Origin: Flammulina velutipes
Lineage: Eukaryota > Basidiomycota > Agaricomycetes > Agaricales > Physalacriaceae
Reading direction: 5' to 3'
Length of the DNA: 64,000 nucleotides
NCBI GenBank assembly: GCA_011800155.1
Contig: CM022374.1
Coordinates: 248,001 to 312,000, forward strand
In this document: piece after piece, positions 33,120-43,609 of the stretch
Layout: each line of letters begins with the position of its first letter
How positions within the stretch are numbered: the first letter of the stretch is position 1
Translations under genes and position numbers: made by a program
The notes under the pieces: model-generated
Databases searched by the model: none
The model's input: the letters and a program-made list of their open reading frames with translations, nothing else
Told to the model about the DNA's origin: nothing

Positions 33120-34856
33120 ATGGTATCAGACGAGCGCAGCGAGTTCCCTACCGAGCGCACTGGCCTCCTCACTCCCTCCTCTGATGTCAGTCCTAGTCGC
33201 CGCAAACCTCGCAAGCCGACTCCCTTGCCGGTCTTGCAGATATGGGTTATGCTGCTGGTCCAGGTCGTCGAACCTATAGCGAGCCAGAGCATCTATCCAT
33301 ACATCAACCAGGTGTGCTATCACTCTTGCTTTCAAACCCGCCGGACTCAATGCTGTAAAAGCTTATCAGTGAGCTCGATATTACTGGCGGTGATGAACGA
33401 CGCGTCGGGTACTACGCGGGATTAATAGTACGTGTCTAGTACATCGACTTATTTCTGATTTTGACTATCCTTAGGAATCTCTCTTCTTTGCCACGGAGGC
33501 GTTGACGGTTCTCCAATGGAGTCGGTTGTCAGACACCGTAGGGCGCAAACCTGTGCTTCTCCTCGGTATGCTCGGGACGGCACTGTCGATGCTATTATTT
33601 GGTCTCTCTCGAACTTTCTCTGCGCTTGTTCTCAGCCGCTGTCTCACGGGATTACTGAATGGGAATATTGGTTCGCTACAATTATACACTATGCCGCCCA
33701 GGTAACTGAAACTCCACAGGTGTAATGAAAAGTGTCATGGGGGACTTGACAGACTCTTCCAACAGGGCGGAAGGTTTCGCTCTTATGCCGGTCGTCTGGT
33801 CTTTCGGTGCTACGATGGGGTTCGTGGTCATCTGTCGTTCGTCCGTGTACAACGTCGCTCATAATCTTCTAAAGACCCCTCATTGGCGGCACGTTCGCTC
33901 GACCCCATGAACGATTCCCGAAGCTCTTCTCGGGCCCCTTCTGGGTACAGTACCCGTACTTCCTTCCTTGCTTTATCTCGGCAATCTGTGCACTCATCGG
34001 AACACTGCTCATATTGGTACTATTCAAAGAAGTACGTGTTGACTTACCTCCTCGCAAACTTTTCTCATGCCTTCGTAGTCAGCTCCGAAGAGACCCGCGA
34101 ACATTCGTTCGGCGTCCTATGATAGTGTAGAAACTCAGGTCTCCTCGAAAAGCTCCTCGGAGCCCGTCCCTCTTCGAGGCCTTCTTATCTACCCAGTCAT
34201 CCTTTCGGTGTCCAACTATGTCGCTCTCGCCTTCCTCAACATCGCCTTCAACGCTCTCTTTCCCCTCTTCTTAGCTATGCCTGAGGAGATTGGCGGTCTC
34301 AACATGCCCCCTTCGACCATTGGCTACATTATGGGAAGCTACGGGACGCTTTGTGGTGTCTACCAGTTCTTTTTCTTCTCGAAAATCATCCATGCGATCG
34401 GCGAGCGACGGGTGTTCATCAATGGTATGATGGGTATGCCTGTCGTCTTTGCCCTCTTCCCGGTTATCAGTCTTTGCGCTGGGACTCCATGGGTATGGGT
34501 GGGGATCGCGACGATGCTCGTTCTCTTTGCTCTCATCGACATGTGTTTCGGTAAGTGCTATCTCCGGAATGCAACACAGACAGTTGACATCGGTTCAAGG
34601 CGCGATCTTTATCTTTATAACGGCTTCATCTCCCAACAAGGCTTCACTTGGCGCCACCAACGGTCTCTCCCAAACGGTGGTGTCGATCACGCGAGCTATT
34701 GGCCCTGCTTTCGCCACATCGATGTTCTCGGTCTCGGTGGAGCACAATATCTTGCATGGCTACGGCGTATATGCGCTATTTGTTGGCGTGTCGCTGTTCG
34801 CCATAATATTGGCACACAAGTTACCTGCAGATGTTTGGGAGGAATCCGAAGACTAA
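33120..34856 (+). CDS. MFS exporter of the DHA1/ZIFL-like type
   Basis: Seven exons join cleanly. Order: cytosolic head MVSDERSEFPTERTGLLTPS; QIWVMLLVQVVEPIASQSIY; a loop ending RRVGYYAGLI; ESLFFATEALTVLQWSRLSD with SDTVGRKPVLLLG (motif A); LSRCLTGLLNGNIGVMKSVM; MPVVWSFGATMGPLIGGTFA (motif C region, recovered only with the splice at a GG|A Gly codon); a Ser-rich cytosolic loop; then six more helices to LFAIILAHKLPADVWEESED. The layout matches the 12-helix DHA1 drug/H+ antiporters with zinc-induced-facilitator-like features. Substrate unknown. Located between an NTase-fold gene and an F-box gene, with no pathway context. Confidence 0.88.
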
Positions 34857-35008
34857 CGAATATAACGAATACTTAGATAAAAGCGGAATTGTTGTTGTCA
34901 TCTTTGTGTACAATAATCTAACGCAACACATCTACTTACGATGTATCTGGCCTTCCATAAATCTCCATTGTGCCGGAAGATGCCGAATTGGCCTTTATCT
35001 CAACCGTC

Positions 35009-36233
35009 ATGATACCAGCACTTCCACAAGAACTCCTCGACAGGATCGTTGATTTTCTCGTCGACAAAGGCGAAGCTCTTCGGGCTTGCTCTTGTACTGC
35101 TCGATGCTTCCGTGTCCAGAGCCAAAAACACATCTTCCAACAGATCAGCCTCTCTCACAATTCGTCGCCAGCCTCATTCTATCATTTCTTGGTTTCATCT
35201 CCTCACATTGGACGTCATGTTCAATTTCTTACCATAGCTCGTGTGGACACCTCGGCCGAACCATTAACATTCAGCCAGCTTTTTCAACACATCTTCGAAG
35301 CTCTCCCCAACGTCCATACATTGGGAATTAGCAGGATGCTCGATTCACACATGCTGGTGTCATCGATCTCCAACACATCCTTCCCCAAACGTATAAAAAG
35401 ACTAGTGCTGAGTTCAACTCAATTTACTCACGTCGACCTCCTGCACTTTCTCCCCCTTTTCACTTCCCTAGTGATCCTAGAGGTCTCGCTCGTTCAAGTC
35501 GATACCCAGCCACATCTACTCAACGCCGGAAATCCTTATATCCTGCCTCTTCAGCTTCTCGATCTCAATGTTTCATTTTGCGAGAACTTCGCCTCTGTCC
35601 TTCTTCGAAACATGAGTTTTCCAGCTTTGAAGAAGTTGGAAACACCAGGATACACCAGTGGCGACCTGCTCACGCTTGCCATGTTCATCGACACCTATCC
35701 CACTATTGACACATTGGATATATGTGGTCCTTTGGGTAGCTGTCCTTCTGAACAGCGTAAGCTATTTTCCAATGTGGTTTCAGCTACCACTGAATTATTT
35801 TGCAGAGCCCATATCTCTACCCCTATCCAATCTGCGGTATCTGAGGCTAGAATTCGGTAGTAGCGAAATCCAGCATGGGTGGCTTCTATTCTGGTGCGGG
35901 AAGCTGCGGAACTCGGGACCTCTTCGACTCGAAGTGTTGCGGATCCATCTTGTCTTGCACTCCTCAACGGATAGTAATGACTTATTTGACTTTGTCACAC
36001 CGTTGCATTTACTGCAGGAAGGGTTGACGCACGCAGATTCCCTTCAGCGCGTGCAGATATCTCTAGAGCCGGTCTTCATGTCGAGAGCGATGGTGGAGAA
36101 ACACGGGACAGCGGTAAGGGAGGCTTGCCCCCAGCTTATCGAACGTGGAATCCTAGCTGTTGATATAGAAACGTCATGTCAGTCCATTATTTTCTGGTTC
36201 TCAATGCTCTTTCTTACTGATGCATCAGGGTGA
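35009..36233 (+). CDS. F-box/LRR-like protein
   Basis: Two exons (35009 to ~35756 and ~35807-36233). The chosen start gives MIPALPQELLDRIVDFLVDK, an F-box opening, followed by ALRACSCTARCFRVQSQKHI. Leucine-rich stretches follow for ~300 residues (LTFSQLFQHIFEALPNVHTL, HVDLLHFLPLFTSLVILEVS). The second exon continues QPISLPLSNLRYLRLEFGSS. The end is uncertain: without splicing the frame stops at 36231-36233, and a weak intron there would change only the last few residues. Likely an SCF adaptor. The start is ~150 bp from the end of the MFS gene in the same orientation. Confidence 0.75.
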
Positions 36234-36712
36234 AAATGGAGGAAATCTAGGCTTGAACGTCACTGGTTTTGGTGGTTTCGGTGATATTCATGTATTGGCG
36301 CTTCATCGAAAATTACAAATGAGTAAGGAGGGTCCTGTGTATAGTATAGGGAACGGCAAGTCGACGGATTAAGTGGTTGGTATAGTACGTTCTGAGATCG
36401 TGAAAGGCGTGTATGTTGCGATGTACAGAGCGATAGCAAGAAAAAGTTTGTCCAGCAAACTTGGCAGAACCTATTAACGCGTGGTTCAGTCATTGAGGAC
36501 TTGAGCAGCAAGAAAACCGTGTATAAAAGAATATGCTGATACAAGAGTGACGTACACATTTGCGGAAAGACCCACTAAACCCTGGAGAAAATAAAAATCT
36601 ATATAGGGGAGTCAGTGAGAGGACAATGACTACTGGTGAAATTACTGTCTTACCTGGTACTACGAAGACATATTTTTGTCTTCGTTATCCATGCCATCAT
36701 TTGAGGCGGCAT
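36234..36712. other. Intergenic, no gene supported
   Basis: About 480 bp holding two 3' ends. The minus-strand 99-aa ORF at 36260-36559 has no coding features. Confidence 0.4.
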
Positions 36713-37189
36713 CTAATGCTCTGTTAATACCCAGGTGTGCTGGATAAAAAATGTCTTACCATGAGTTGCACTACAGTCGCTCTCGTCACTTGATTTTCGA
36801 ATACCCAAGCTAGCACGTCTACGCTTTTCCTTGACACCGGGTGGGACTGGTACGTTGTCGGTCTGTGGTCGCCCTTTGACGCGTATGGGGGTCAAGCCTT
36901 GCAGCTCCGGGGGAGTAGGCACAAATGAGCCTGCGAACATGGAAACTGGGTGAAGAGGAGAGGTGGAGGCCATTGGAGAGAGGGACCCGGACGTGGAATT
37001 GGACGATACGGACGTCGAGGACATCGACGATGAAAGACTGGGCAGTACGGGAAACTGGTCCAGCGATCCCGATCCTGCGGCTGAGTCTGGGAATGGGTAC
37101 TCAAAGCGCGGGGAGTCGACGGCGAAAGGAGTGCCGATGATGTCTGAGGGGGAGTGTAGCTTCAAATCAGCGAGGCCAGCATACGGCAT
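36713..37189 (-). CDS. Small Ser/Pro-rich protein of unknown function
   Basis: The ATG at 37189 gives MPYAGLADLKLHSPSDIIGT, then a Ser-rich disordered stretch (FPVLPSLSSSMSSTSVSSNS) and a conserved-looking basic end with PVPPGVKEKRRRASLGIRKS followed by SDESDCSATH. A possible 39-nt intron (GTAAGA..ACAG) near 36720-36760 keeps the same stop. The frame is open further 5' to 37342, so an upstream start or exon is possible. The RRRAS sequence is a candidate PKA site. I do not recognise a family. It is divergent from alpha-galactosidase, with 585 bp between starts. Confidence 0.55.
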   Translation of the reverse strand: MPYAGLADLKLHSPSDIIGTPFAVDSPRFEYPFPDSAAGSGSLDQFPVLPSLSSSMSSTSVSSNSTSGSLSPMASTSPLHPVSMFAGSFVPTPPELQGLTPIRVKGRPQTDNVPVPPGVKEKRRRASLGIRKSSDESDCSATHGKTFFIQHTWVLTEH

Positions 37190-37773
37190 AGCGAGTGGGA
37201 TAGGCCTGTCGCTGATCCCCTGCGAAAAATCGGAGTAAAGAGAATGAAGGTAAGAAGGAAAGAATAAAAAGTACTTGTTCCGTGGGTGGGTGACGCTGAT
37301 CTGAATCTGAACACATCTGTCAATGACGTTCACCAACTCCACCTGCGATGAAAGGTACCGTTGACTTCATCGTTGATGCTAGCTCCCGCGCAGTTATCGG
37401 AAGAGTCCGTGCACGCAGTAACTTCCATCCTGGACGGTCCAAAACGACAAAATCGACGTGAAGCCTGTTCGTACAGAAAATCGTTGAGGAAGGTGTAACC
37501 CCTCGGCAAATACCGCGATTCCGGCTCGGAATTAAGACGCAGGGTTGACGCGATCCTATTTATACGCGATCATGTGCGTAGTGTGCCTGAAAAACTGTGG
37601 GGTTATTCGTTGTGGATTCGCGTTCTTACGGGCGGTTTAACTTGTTCTTAGAACCTGCGTCTTCTCTTATGTACCACCACTGTCTCTTCGTTGTCAAGTT
37701 ATTTCTATTTTCCCGACGGTTATTCTCACGTCGTTGATCGCTATCACTCATTTCGTTCTTGGCTTTTACCATC

Positions 37774-40247
37774 ATGTTGCTGGCGCTACATCTGCTCTTG
37801 AGTTGGCTGGGGACATCTAATGCCCTCGAAAATGGGGTTGGTCGATTACCGTGTGCGTCGTTCGTATAGCTACTCATGCTTGTAGTCTCAACGATGACCA
37901 TGATGGTAGTCATGGGTTATAATAGTGCGTTTCCTTTGGCTACTGCTCTGCGCACATCTAACAAATTGCACAGCTTGGAACGCTTTTTATGTCATCAACT
38001 TTACCACAAGTTGAATCACACCTCTGACAATCCACGTAGTGCAATATCACGGAAGACAAGATTATTGACTCGGCAAGTCTCATGATAAGTAAAGGCCTAG
38101 TAGTCAGTGAATATCATTCTATCGAACATGTCACTCACTAACTACTCCAAAGGATGTGGGATACTCGTACATGAACATCGATGACTGCTACTCCGAAAAA
38201 GAGCGGGATGTCAACGGAGATATCGTTGCAAGTCAGCTTTCCATCCTTCTAATTTCGCAACCAATCCCGCTCAAAACGCACTGAGATGCTATCCGGTTTC
38301 CGTCAGGAATGAGGAACCTTACGGACAGGCTCCATGGATTAGGAATGTAGGTATCCAAGATCTACGCGACGGTATTTATACTGATGCTTGTAAACTTGAA
38401 GGAAAACCGGAATCGTAAGCGCGTTTATTGAACGTATCGTTGTCCAATTTCATACCTATACAAGTATGGCGACTCTGGATGGTTCACCTGTCAACTCTAT
38501 CCAGGCTCATTCAGGAATGAAGAAAGGTCAGCCATGGTCAAATATCATACTACGCTGCTTAGTCCGATCCGCAGAGACGCAAAGCTCTTTCGTGATACAT
38601 GGAACTTTGATCTCCTAAAGTAAGCGAGCCTGCCAATGCCTTCCCGGTGGTACTGAAGACGAGCCTCAAGATTCGATAATTGCGCAGGTATAGTTTTGGC
38701 CGGAACGACATGATGGTTTGAGCTCACATACGCACAACAGTACCTCACGACGAAGTTGTGAAGGAAGGGATGATTGGCCGTGCGTTTTGAACACCAACGA
38801 AATTGTGACTCGTTCGCCCATCTCACTCCGAGGCAGGTTACACGCGGATGTCGAACGCACTGACTGATCTGGCCCGAACCACAGGTCGCCCTCCAATGTT
38901 ATTCTCACTGTGTGAATGGGGACGCGTGAGCATTTTCCAGAATGGCATTCTTTTTTGTTCGTCGACCCTGATTCACTAGCTACAACCGTGGTTATGGGCT
39001 AAACGACTAGGACATACTTGGCGGGTGAGTGTGTTACGCTCTCCTGCATATACGCTCTGCTGATTCTTACGAGTCAGACTACAGATGACATAGGTTATGA
39101 CTTTTGACTACCCTTCAAAGTGAATCTCACGAATCGCAGGCGCAAACTGGACATCGATAGCTCATATAATCAACGAGTACGTGATCCTTTCTTGGAGCTT
39201 CTAAAATCTAATCTAAGAGCTTCGCCAGTAATTCTTTCCATTCATGGGCTAGTGATTTCTACGGACATAATGACATGGACAGTGTAGGTCCAATTTTTTA
39301 AAATCCTGGAGTGACGCTGATGAATGTTGTCTACAGTTAGAAGTGTTCGTTCAGCCTTACGGCCTCATCGCGAAATCAATGCACTAATCACCGTTCATAA
39401 AGTGGAAACGGAAAAAAGCTGAATTACGAAGAGTCCAAAACCCATTTTACCGCCTGGGCGCTTCTAAAATCTCCTCTGCTTATAAGTACAGATGTCCGTT
39501 CTTGTGCATTACATTCTGGACCCCAACTGACGTCCGCTATAGCTTCTAAAGATATCAGACGATGTCCTCGAAATTTTCAAGAATAAGGAAATCATAGCCA
39601 TCAACCAGGATCCAGTGGTAGGGACTGCCGTCACACCCTTCAGGTGGGGGTACCGAGTAACCTAATCCTCTTCGCGCATTATCTCTCGCTCAAGCGTCTT
39701 GTAGCCAAATTACTCGAACGACCCTAAGCATCCCGCTCAATACTGGAGTGGCGAGAGCCAAAACGGCACAGTTATCATGATGATAAACGTCCACTCCCGA
39801 CCTACGCATCTCCAGTTTTCATTTTCTGAAGTTCCCTGGTTAAGAGCCGGACGTCAATATGCAGTCAGAGTAAGCTCGACACATTCCATCTACTAATGAT
39901 TGGTATTCATTCCCACACAGGATCTTTGGAAGCATTCAGAGGAAGGCACATTTGTTCGTCAGTTCACAGCGCGGAACGTCCCGCCTCACGGCGTGGTAGC
40001 TCTCTTGCTTCGGGATGACGGGGATGAACCAGCTGGGCTAGAGCCGAAATGCGCCTTCTTCGAATGGTGGTCAGAAACGTGGTGCTTTGACGAACATGGC
40101 GTCCAGGCGCCCAATCCCAAGCCCCCGGGAACTTACATGTGGACTGTTCGTGCGATGGACTTCGTGTATAGTGCTCCGAGCGTGTTTGAGTACTTTGTTA
40201 GAAGACTGATCCTCGTTATTTTGCATCGGGATTATCTTGGTTATTAA
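37774..40247 (+). CDS. Secreted GH27 alpha-galactosidase
   Basis: Hydrolyses terminal alpha-1,6-galactose from galactomannans and raffinose sugars. About sixteen introns cut the gene, several exons being only 15-60 nt, yet every junction could be joined in frame. Order: signal peptide (MLLALHLLLSWLGTSNA); LPFMGYNTWNAFYCNITEDK; DVGYSYMNIDDCYSEKERDV; RFPSGMRNLTDRLHGLGMKT; GIYGDSGWFTCQLYPGSF; WNFDLLKFDNCAVPHDEVVK, whose D in KFDNC is the family nucleophile; SLCEWGRLQPWLWAKRLGHT; TWRTTDDIGANW, whose D is the acid/base position; HSWASDFYGHNDMDSLEVGN; KSPLLISTDLLKISDDVLEI; INQDPVVGTAVTPFRW; and a C-terminal beta domain. The end at 40247 lies 22 bp from the convergent gene's stop. The last ~25 residues (MDFVYSAPSVFEYFVRRLIL) are unusual for the family, so a further exon may replace them. 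Confidence 0.92.
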
Positions 40248-40269
40248 TACAGATTTTGGTTGGATATTC

Positions 40270-40752
40270 CTAGGATTTACGAGAGGTGCATCCCACCGCG
40301 TCTTGGTCACCATCACAGCACGTCCACATTTTGATGATATTTATACCTGCGTTCGGCGGGAATTCAAACGTCTCCAGCACACCTGTACAATGGTTAGTCG
40401 ATATTCCCCAAGTGTCGAGGCTCTAACCTGGGTGGAAGAGAGGCTCAATGATTCGAGGTTGCAACCTGGACTGTCCGTTCCTCGGGCGCTTCCTTGTGCG
40501 TGGTTTGGTCTCCCCGCACCCCAGCTCCCGAGCAATTGCACGTCGTACGAATGGGTGAAATATGAGCTTCTCCATTACGGTTCGTAGTTGACGTTCAGAC
40601 GCAGTGGCGATAGCGCAGCGAAGGTCGGCGCTAGCCGTTGTCCATGTTAGGACAGTGGATTCGGAGTCGGATCCTTGATAAAGTGAGGGGGTGGGCGAGC
40701 TGCGTGGGGTAGACTCGACGCTATGCGATAGTAGAAAGGACATGGATGTCAA
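40270..40752 (-). CDS. Truncated Cys-rich paralogue (putative zinc-binding family)
   Basis: Two to three exons. The first reads MTSMSFLLSHSVESTPRSSP through AIATASERQLRTVMEKLIFH to EPLFHPG at a GTTAGA donor. The next reads GVLETFEFPPNAGINIIKMW then TCCDGDQDAVGCTSRKS. Compared with the gene at 41024-41682 it shares the helix (SERQLRTVMEKL versus SESHLRRILATL), the intron after FHPG and the W-x-CC...GC ending. It has lost the upstream CxxC, the Cys before FHPG and the Trp/Asp-rich middle. This looks like a shortened, partly degenerate tandem duplicate. Its stop is 22 bp from the alpha-galactosidase stop on the other strand. Confidence 0.6.
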
Positions 40753-41023
40753 AGTGGCGACAATGTGAGTTCAAAGACAAGAGAGGCCGCCGGAAGCAAA
40801 TAAAGGAGAATCAACTATGTACCTCCCGGACACAAAGCAGGCGATCGCGTGTGTCTCATCATCCGAGGGTAGGGTCGTGAACTCTGTGCAATAAGGTTGG
40901 ATCGTAAGACAAAAGGATGATAGTTACAAAAGGGATGGCGTGGAAGGATGACTGCCAATATCTTACAAGGACCCGTCTCCCCTTAGTCGTTGACGGAATA
41001 CATCTTGGTTTCCTTTGGTCCTA

Positions 41024-41682
41024 CTAGAGACGCCTTCTCTTTCGAGACGTGCTCGGCTCGTGCTGCTGAACCAGACATCCCTCCTCGTTTGTTCCCGGTT
41101 TGTCACAACAACTCCAAGTGAAGCCCTCGGGGTACGTCCTCTGATTCTCTTCAGTATCAATCGTTCCGTGGCAGCGTTCGTCCCAGTCAACCCAGCAATC
41201 AGACTCCCAATCGACTTCGAGACCCTCTTTGATAGCAAAGATTTAGCACGACACCGAAAACGATTATTTGATGACGCCACTCACCTGGGTGAAAGACACA
41301 CTCTGTAGGAACGCGCTCGGAGTCTAGCTCGTATTCTTCGTTACAGTTTTCACATAACTCCCAACGAGGCTTGGCTTTTCGTGTCTCGCGATGCACAGAC
41401 AAGAGTTCCCGAGCCAATGCCTTCTCAACTTCCGGTACGGTGTCGATGAGGGTAGCAAGGATGCGACGGAGGTGACTTTCGGAGATGGATGTCACTTCTC
41501 TCTTTAACATTTCACGATGAGATGAAGCGGTAGCATCTTGTAACTCTGGGCCACTGTCACTGCCGTCCGACTCTGACAAAAGGATGAATATTTCGTTTAC
41601 TGGGTCTCGTTGTTAAGACCTTACCAGTGTTGTCTTCCCCAGAGCCGTCGCTAAGTTCTGTCAAGTCAATGACATCTGCCAT
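41024..41682 (-). CDS. Cys/His-rich putative zinc-binding protein
   Basis: Three exons. The start MADVIDLTELSDGSGEDN resembles a SUMO-interacting motif (VIDLT) beside acids. A helical block with SISESHLRRILATLIDTVPE follows, then WELCENCNEEYELDSERVPT with a CxxC pair, ECVFHPG, EVDWESDCWVDWDERCHGTI, and YPEGFTWSCCDKPGTNEEGC. A basic tail ends STSRKRRRL. The ordered Cys and His residues around FHPG and WSCC imply a zinc-binding fold; CHORD domains have a loosely similar Cys/His spacing. I recall such proteins as common in Agaricomycetes, but know no function. Nuclear location is likely from the basic tail. A shortened tandem paralogue follows. Confidence 0.75.
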
Positions 41683-42031
41683 GGTGGTATAAGAATGAAC
41701 GAGAGTCGTCAAGTCAGTTTCCCACGCTTCACAGTTGGTGAAAAACAACTAAGGTCGCAAACTGTAGTGTGTATCTAAGGGGCTCCATGTATACTACACT
41801 CCCACATAGGGTCAGTAATATGTTCAACAGCTTGCAGTCTCATCCTCCACTTCGGTGAAGAGACGGCTGTCTGCAAAACTCACTCGTACAGCACTGTCAA
41901 GTTATGAAAGCAATGTGTATATGTGGGTACAGATGATGTTGTGATGTTGGGGTGATAATATAGTAATGCGTGCGGGAAATAATATGCGAATCCGATGTAC
42001 AAAGACCTCCAGCCAGAAATCGTTCGAGCAC

Positions 42032-43367
42032 TTAATACTCCTCGCGCTGCCTCGCCATCTTCCTCTTGCGTTTCTCCTCCTCGCGGCGCTTTTCCTCCGC
42101 CAAAGCAAGGGCTTCCTCGCGCTTCGCAATGCGCGCGCTCTTAGCCTCCTCCTCCTGCACGGACCACGCATCAGCCTCCATATCTTCGTCGTCGGAATAG
42201 ACTTCTACAGCCATCGCGTTCTTCCCCTTGAAGCCCATAGCTTCCCACACCATGTTCCGTACATCAGATGCCCCTTCGTTGGGGCGTATCTTCTGCCTCG
42301 GAGGGGGTGACTCTGAACGGCTGAATGACCTCGGCCGTTTCTTCCCCGCTGACATGGAAGAAGAGGACACTTTGGACTTTGCGCTGGACGATGATAGCGG
42401 AGGAGGAACGGGTCTGGGGGCAGATTTTGATGTCTGCTTGGGCTTAGAGGGGACAGTGGATGCCGAAGGTCGAGAAGACGAAGGCGTGGGAGCCGGTTTC
42501 CTGGCGCTGCTGGTGACAGGCGCCGTGGACGAGGTTGGAGTGTTCCGCTGACTACCGCTGTTGCTACCATCTGTATAATATCGTGAAGAATGCATGGAGA
42601 GCATAAGAGATACTATACTCACGAGAGGGCGTCTTGGCAGCAGCCTTTTTCTTGTCGCCAAACCAGTCATCAAACGTTTTTGCCTCGTCGCCAGTCATCG
42701 TCTTCTTCTGATGCAGGTCGTTGACAATCTCCTCGATAGTGCGGGTATCGCGCTTGACTGTATTCAGCTTGATGAGACCGCCAGTCATATGTGCGAGACG
42801 CTCTCGGGTCGTTCCGCCGAAAGCATTGGACGGAGAGCCGCCAGTACCATCGACCAGGACATTCATAGCACCTCCAGGCAGTTTACTACCGGCCTTGGAA
42901 TATCGACTCGTCGACGGTGCGGATTTCTTTGGTGGATCGCGGAACATGGCAGCCTCCTTGCGAGCTCGTTTCTCCTCCCGAGTAAGAAAGTTGCCGCCAG
43001 GTGCCTCATCGTCGTCGTCCAGCGACCGACTGCGTTTCTGCCCCGACGACGTCGGCCATTTCGCCCCCTTGTTTCCATGCAGTATGGCATCCCGCTTCTC
43101 CTGCTCTCGACGTTCCCGGATAGCTTCGGCTGCCTTTCGCTGCTGTTCCTCCTTCCGTTTCCGCTCCTGCTCTCGTTTGTCGTGCTCCATCTGCCGCTCA
43201 CGGATCTTGGCCTGTATTTCCCGCTCTTTTCGCTCAGCTTCGTCCTGCTTTAGACGACGCTCGCGTTCTTTGCGTTCCTTCGCACGAATGGCTGCCTCAA
43301 CGCCTGCCTGCCCGTCGGTCGCCTTCAGCTTGGCCTCAGCCATCATTACCTGGAAAGAAGATGCCAT
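42032..43367 (-). CDS. SPT2: SPT2 chromatin protein
   Basis: Histone H3-H4 chaperone-like factor acting with transcription elongation. Two exons: the first (43367 to ~42640) starts MASSFQVMMAEAKLKATDGQ and carries a long charged helix dominated by Lys, Arg and Glu (coiled coil). It continues to EIVNDLHQKKTMTGDEAKTF and the phrase DWFGDKKK. The second has a Ser/Pro-rich linker and the C-terminal SPT2 domain with MVWEAMGFKGKN, a run reading VYSDDEDMEADAWSVQEEEA, and then SARIAKREEALALAEEKRRE. The order of coiled coil, linker and acidic/basic C-terminal domain agrees with fungal Spt2. Total ~430 aa. The long plus-strand ORFs here are shadows of the Arg/Glu codons. Confidence 0.85.
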
Positions 43368-43496
43368 CGTCGACGTCCAGGAAATAAAAGGTAAGAAGGA
43401 TGGTGCTGGTTACTGGCTAAGAGGCGATGGTGTGGCAGTGGCCTAATTTACCCCTGTTTGCGCTGACTGATCGGAGCCACGTCAGCGGAAATGTTG

Positions 43497-43505
43497 TGTG
43501 GCGCA
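43497..43505 (+). promoter_or_regulatory. Dispersed 9-mer TGTGGCGCA
   Basis: Exact copy 130 bp upstream of the SPT2 start, in the short spacer before the exchanger's 3' end. Confidence 0.4.
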
Positions 43506-43609
43506 GTCAAACAATGGTAAATTTAAATATCTGATGATTGCGGACATTGAATGCACGCAGATTTTGGATAGATCTAATTACCCGACCATGTAGCATGTAC
43601 TTCATCCAC

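Noticed and set aside
36260..36559. 99-aa minus-strand ORF
   Set aside because: No signal peptide logic, domain, splice context or conserved pattern; lies in a 3' spacer.
38160..38230. Apparent frameshifts in the alpha-galactosidase region suggesting a pseudogene
   Set aside because: All interruptions are removed by consistent short introns, restoring GH27 motifs.
38340..38400. Reading ...GIYTDACKLEGKPES as an alpha-galactosidase exon
   Set aside because: It needs an impossible donor; the segment contains a branch point and acts as an intron, and the true GMKTGIYGDSGWFTC is formed by splicing around it.
42594..43446. Plus-strand ORFs of 219 and 241 aa
   Set aside because: Antisense to the SPT2 coiled-coil exon; Arg-, Ser- and Leu-rich composition follows from reverse-reading Lys/Glu/Arg codons.
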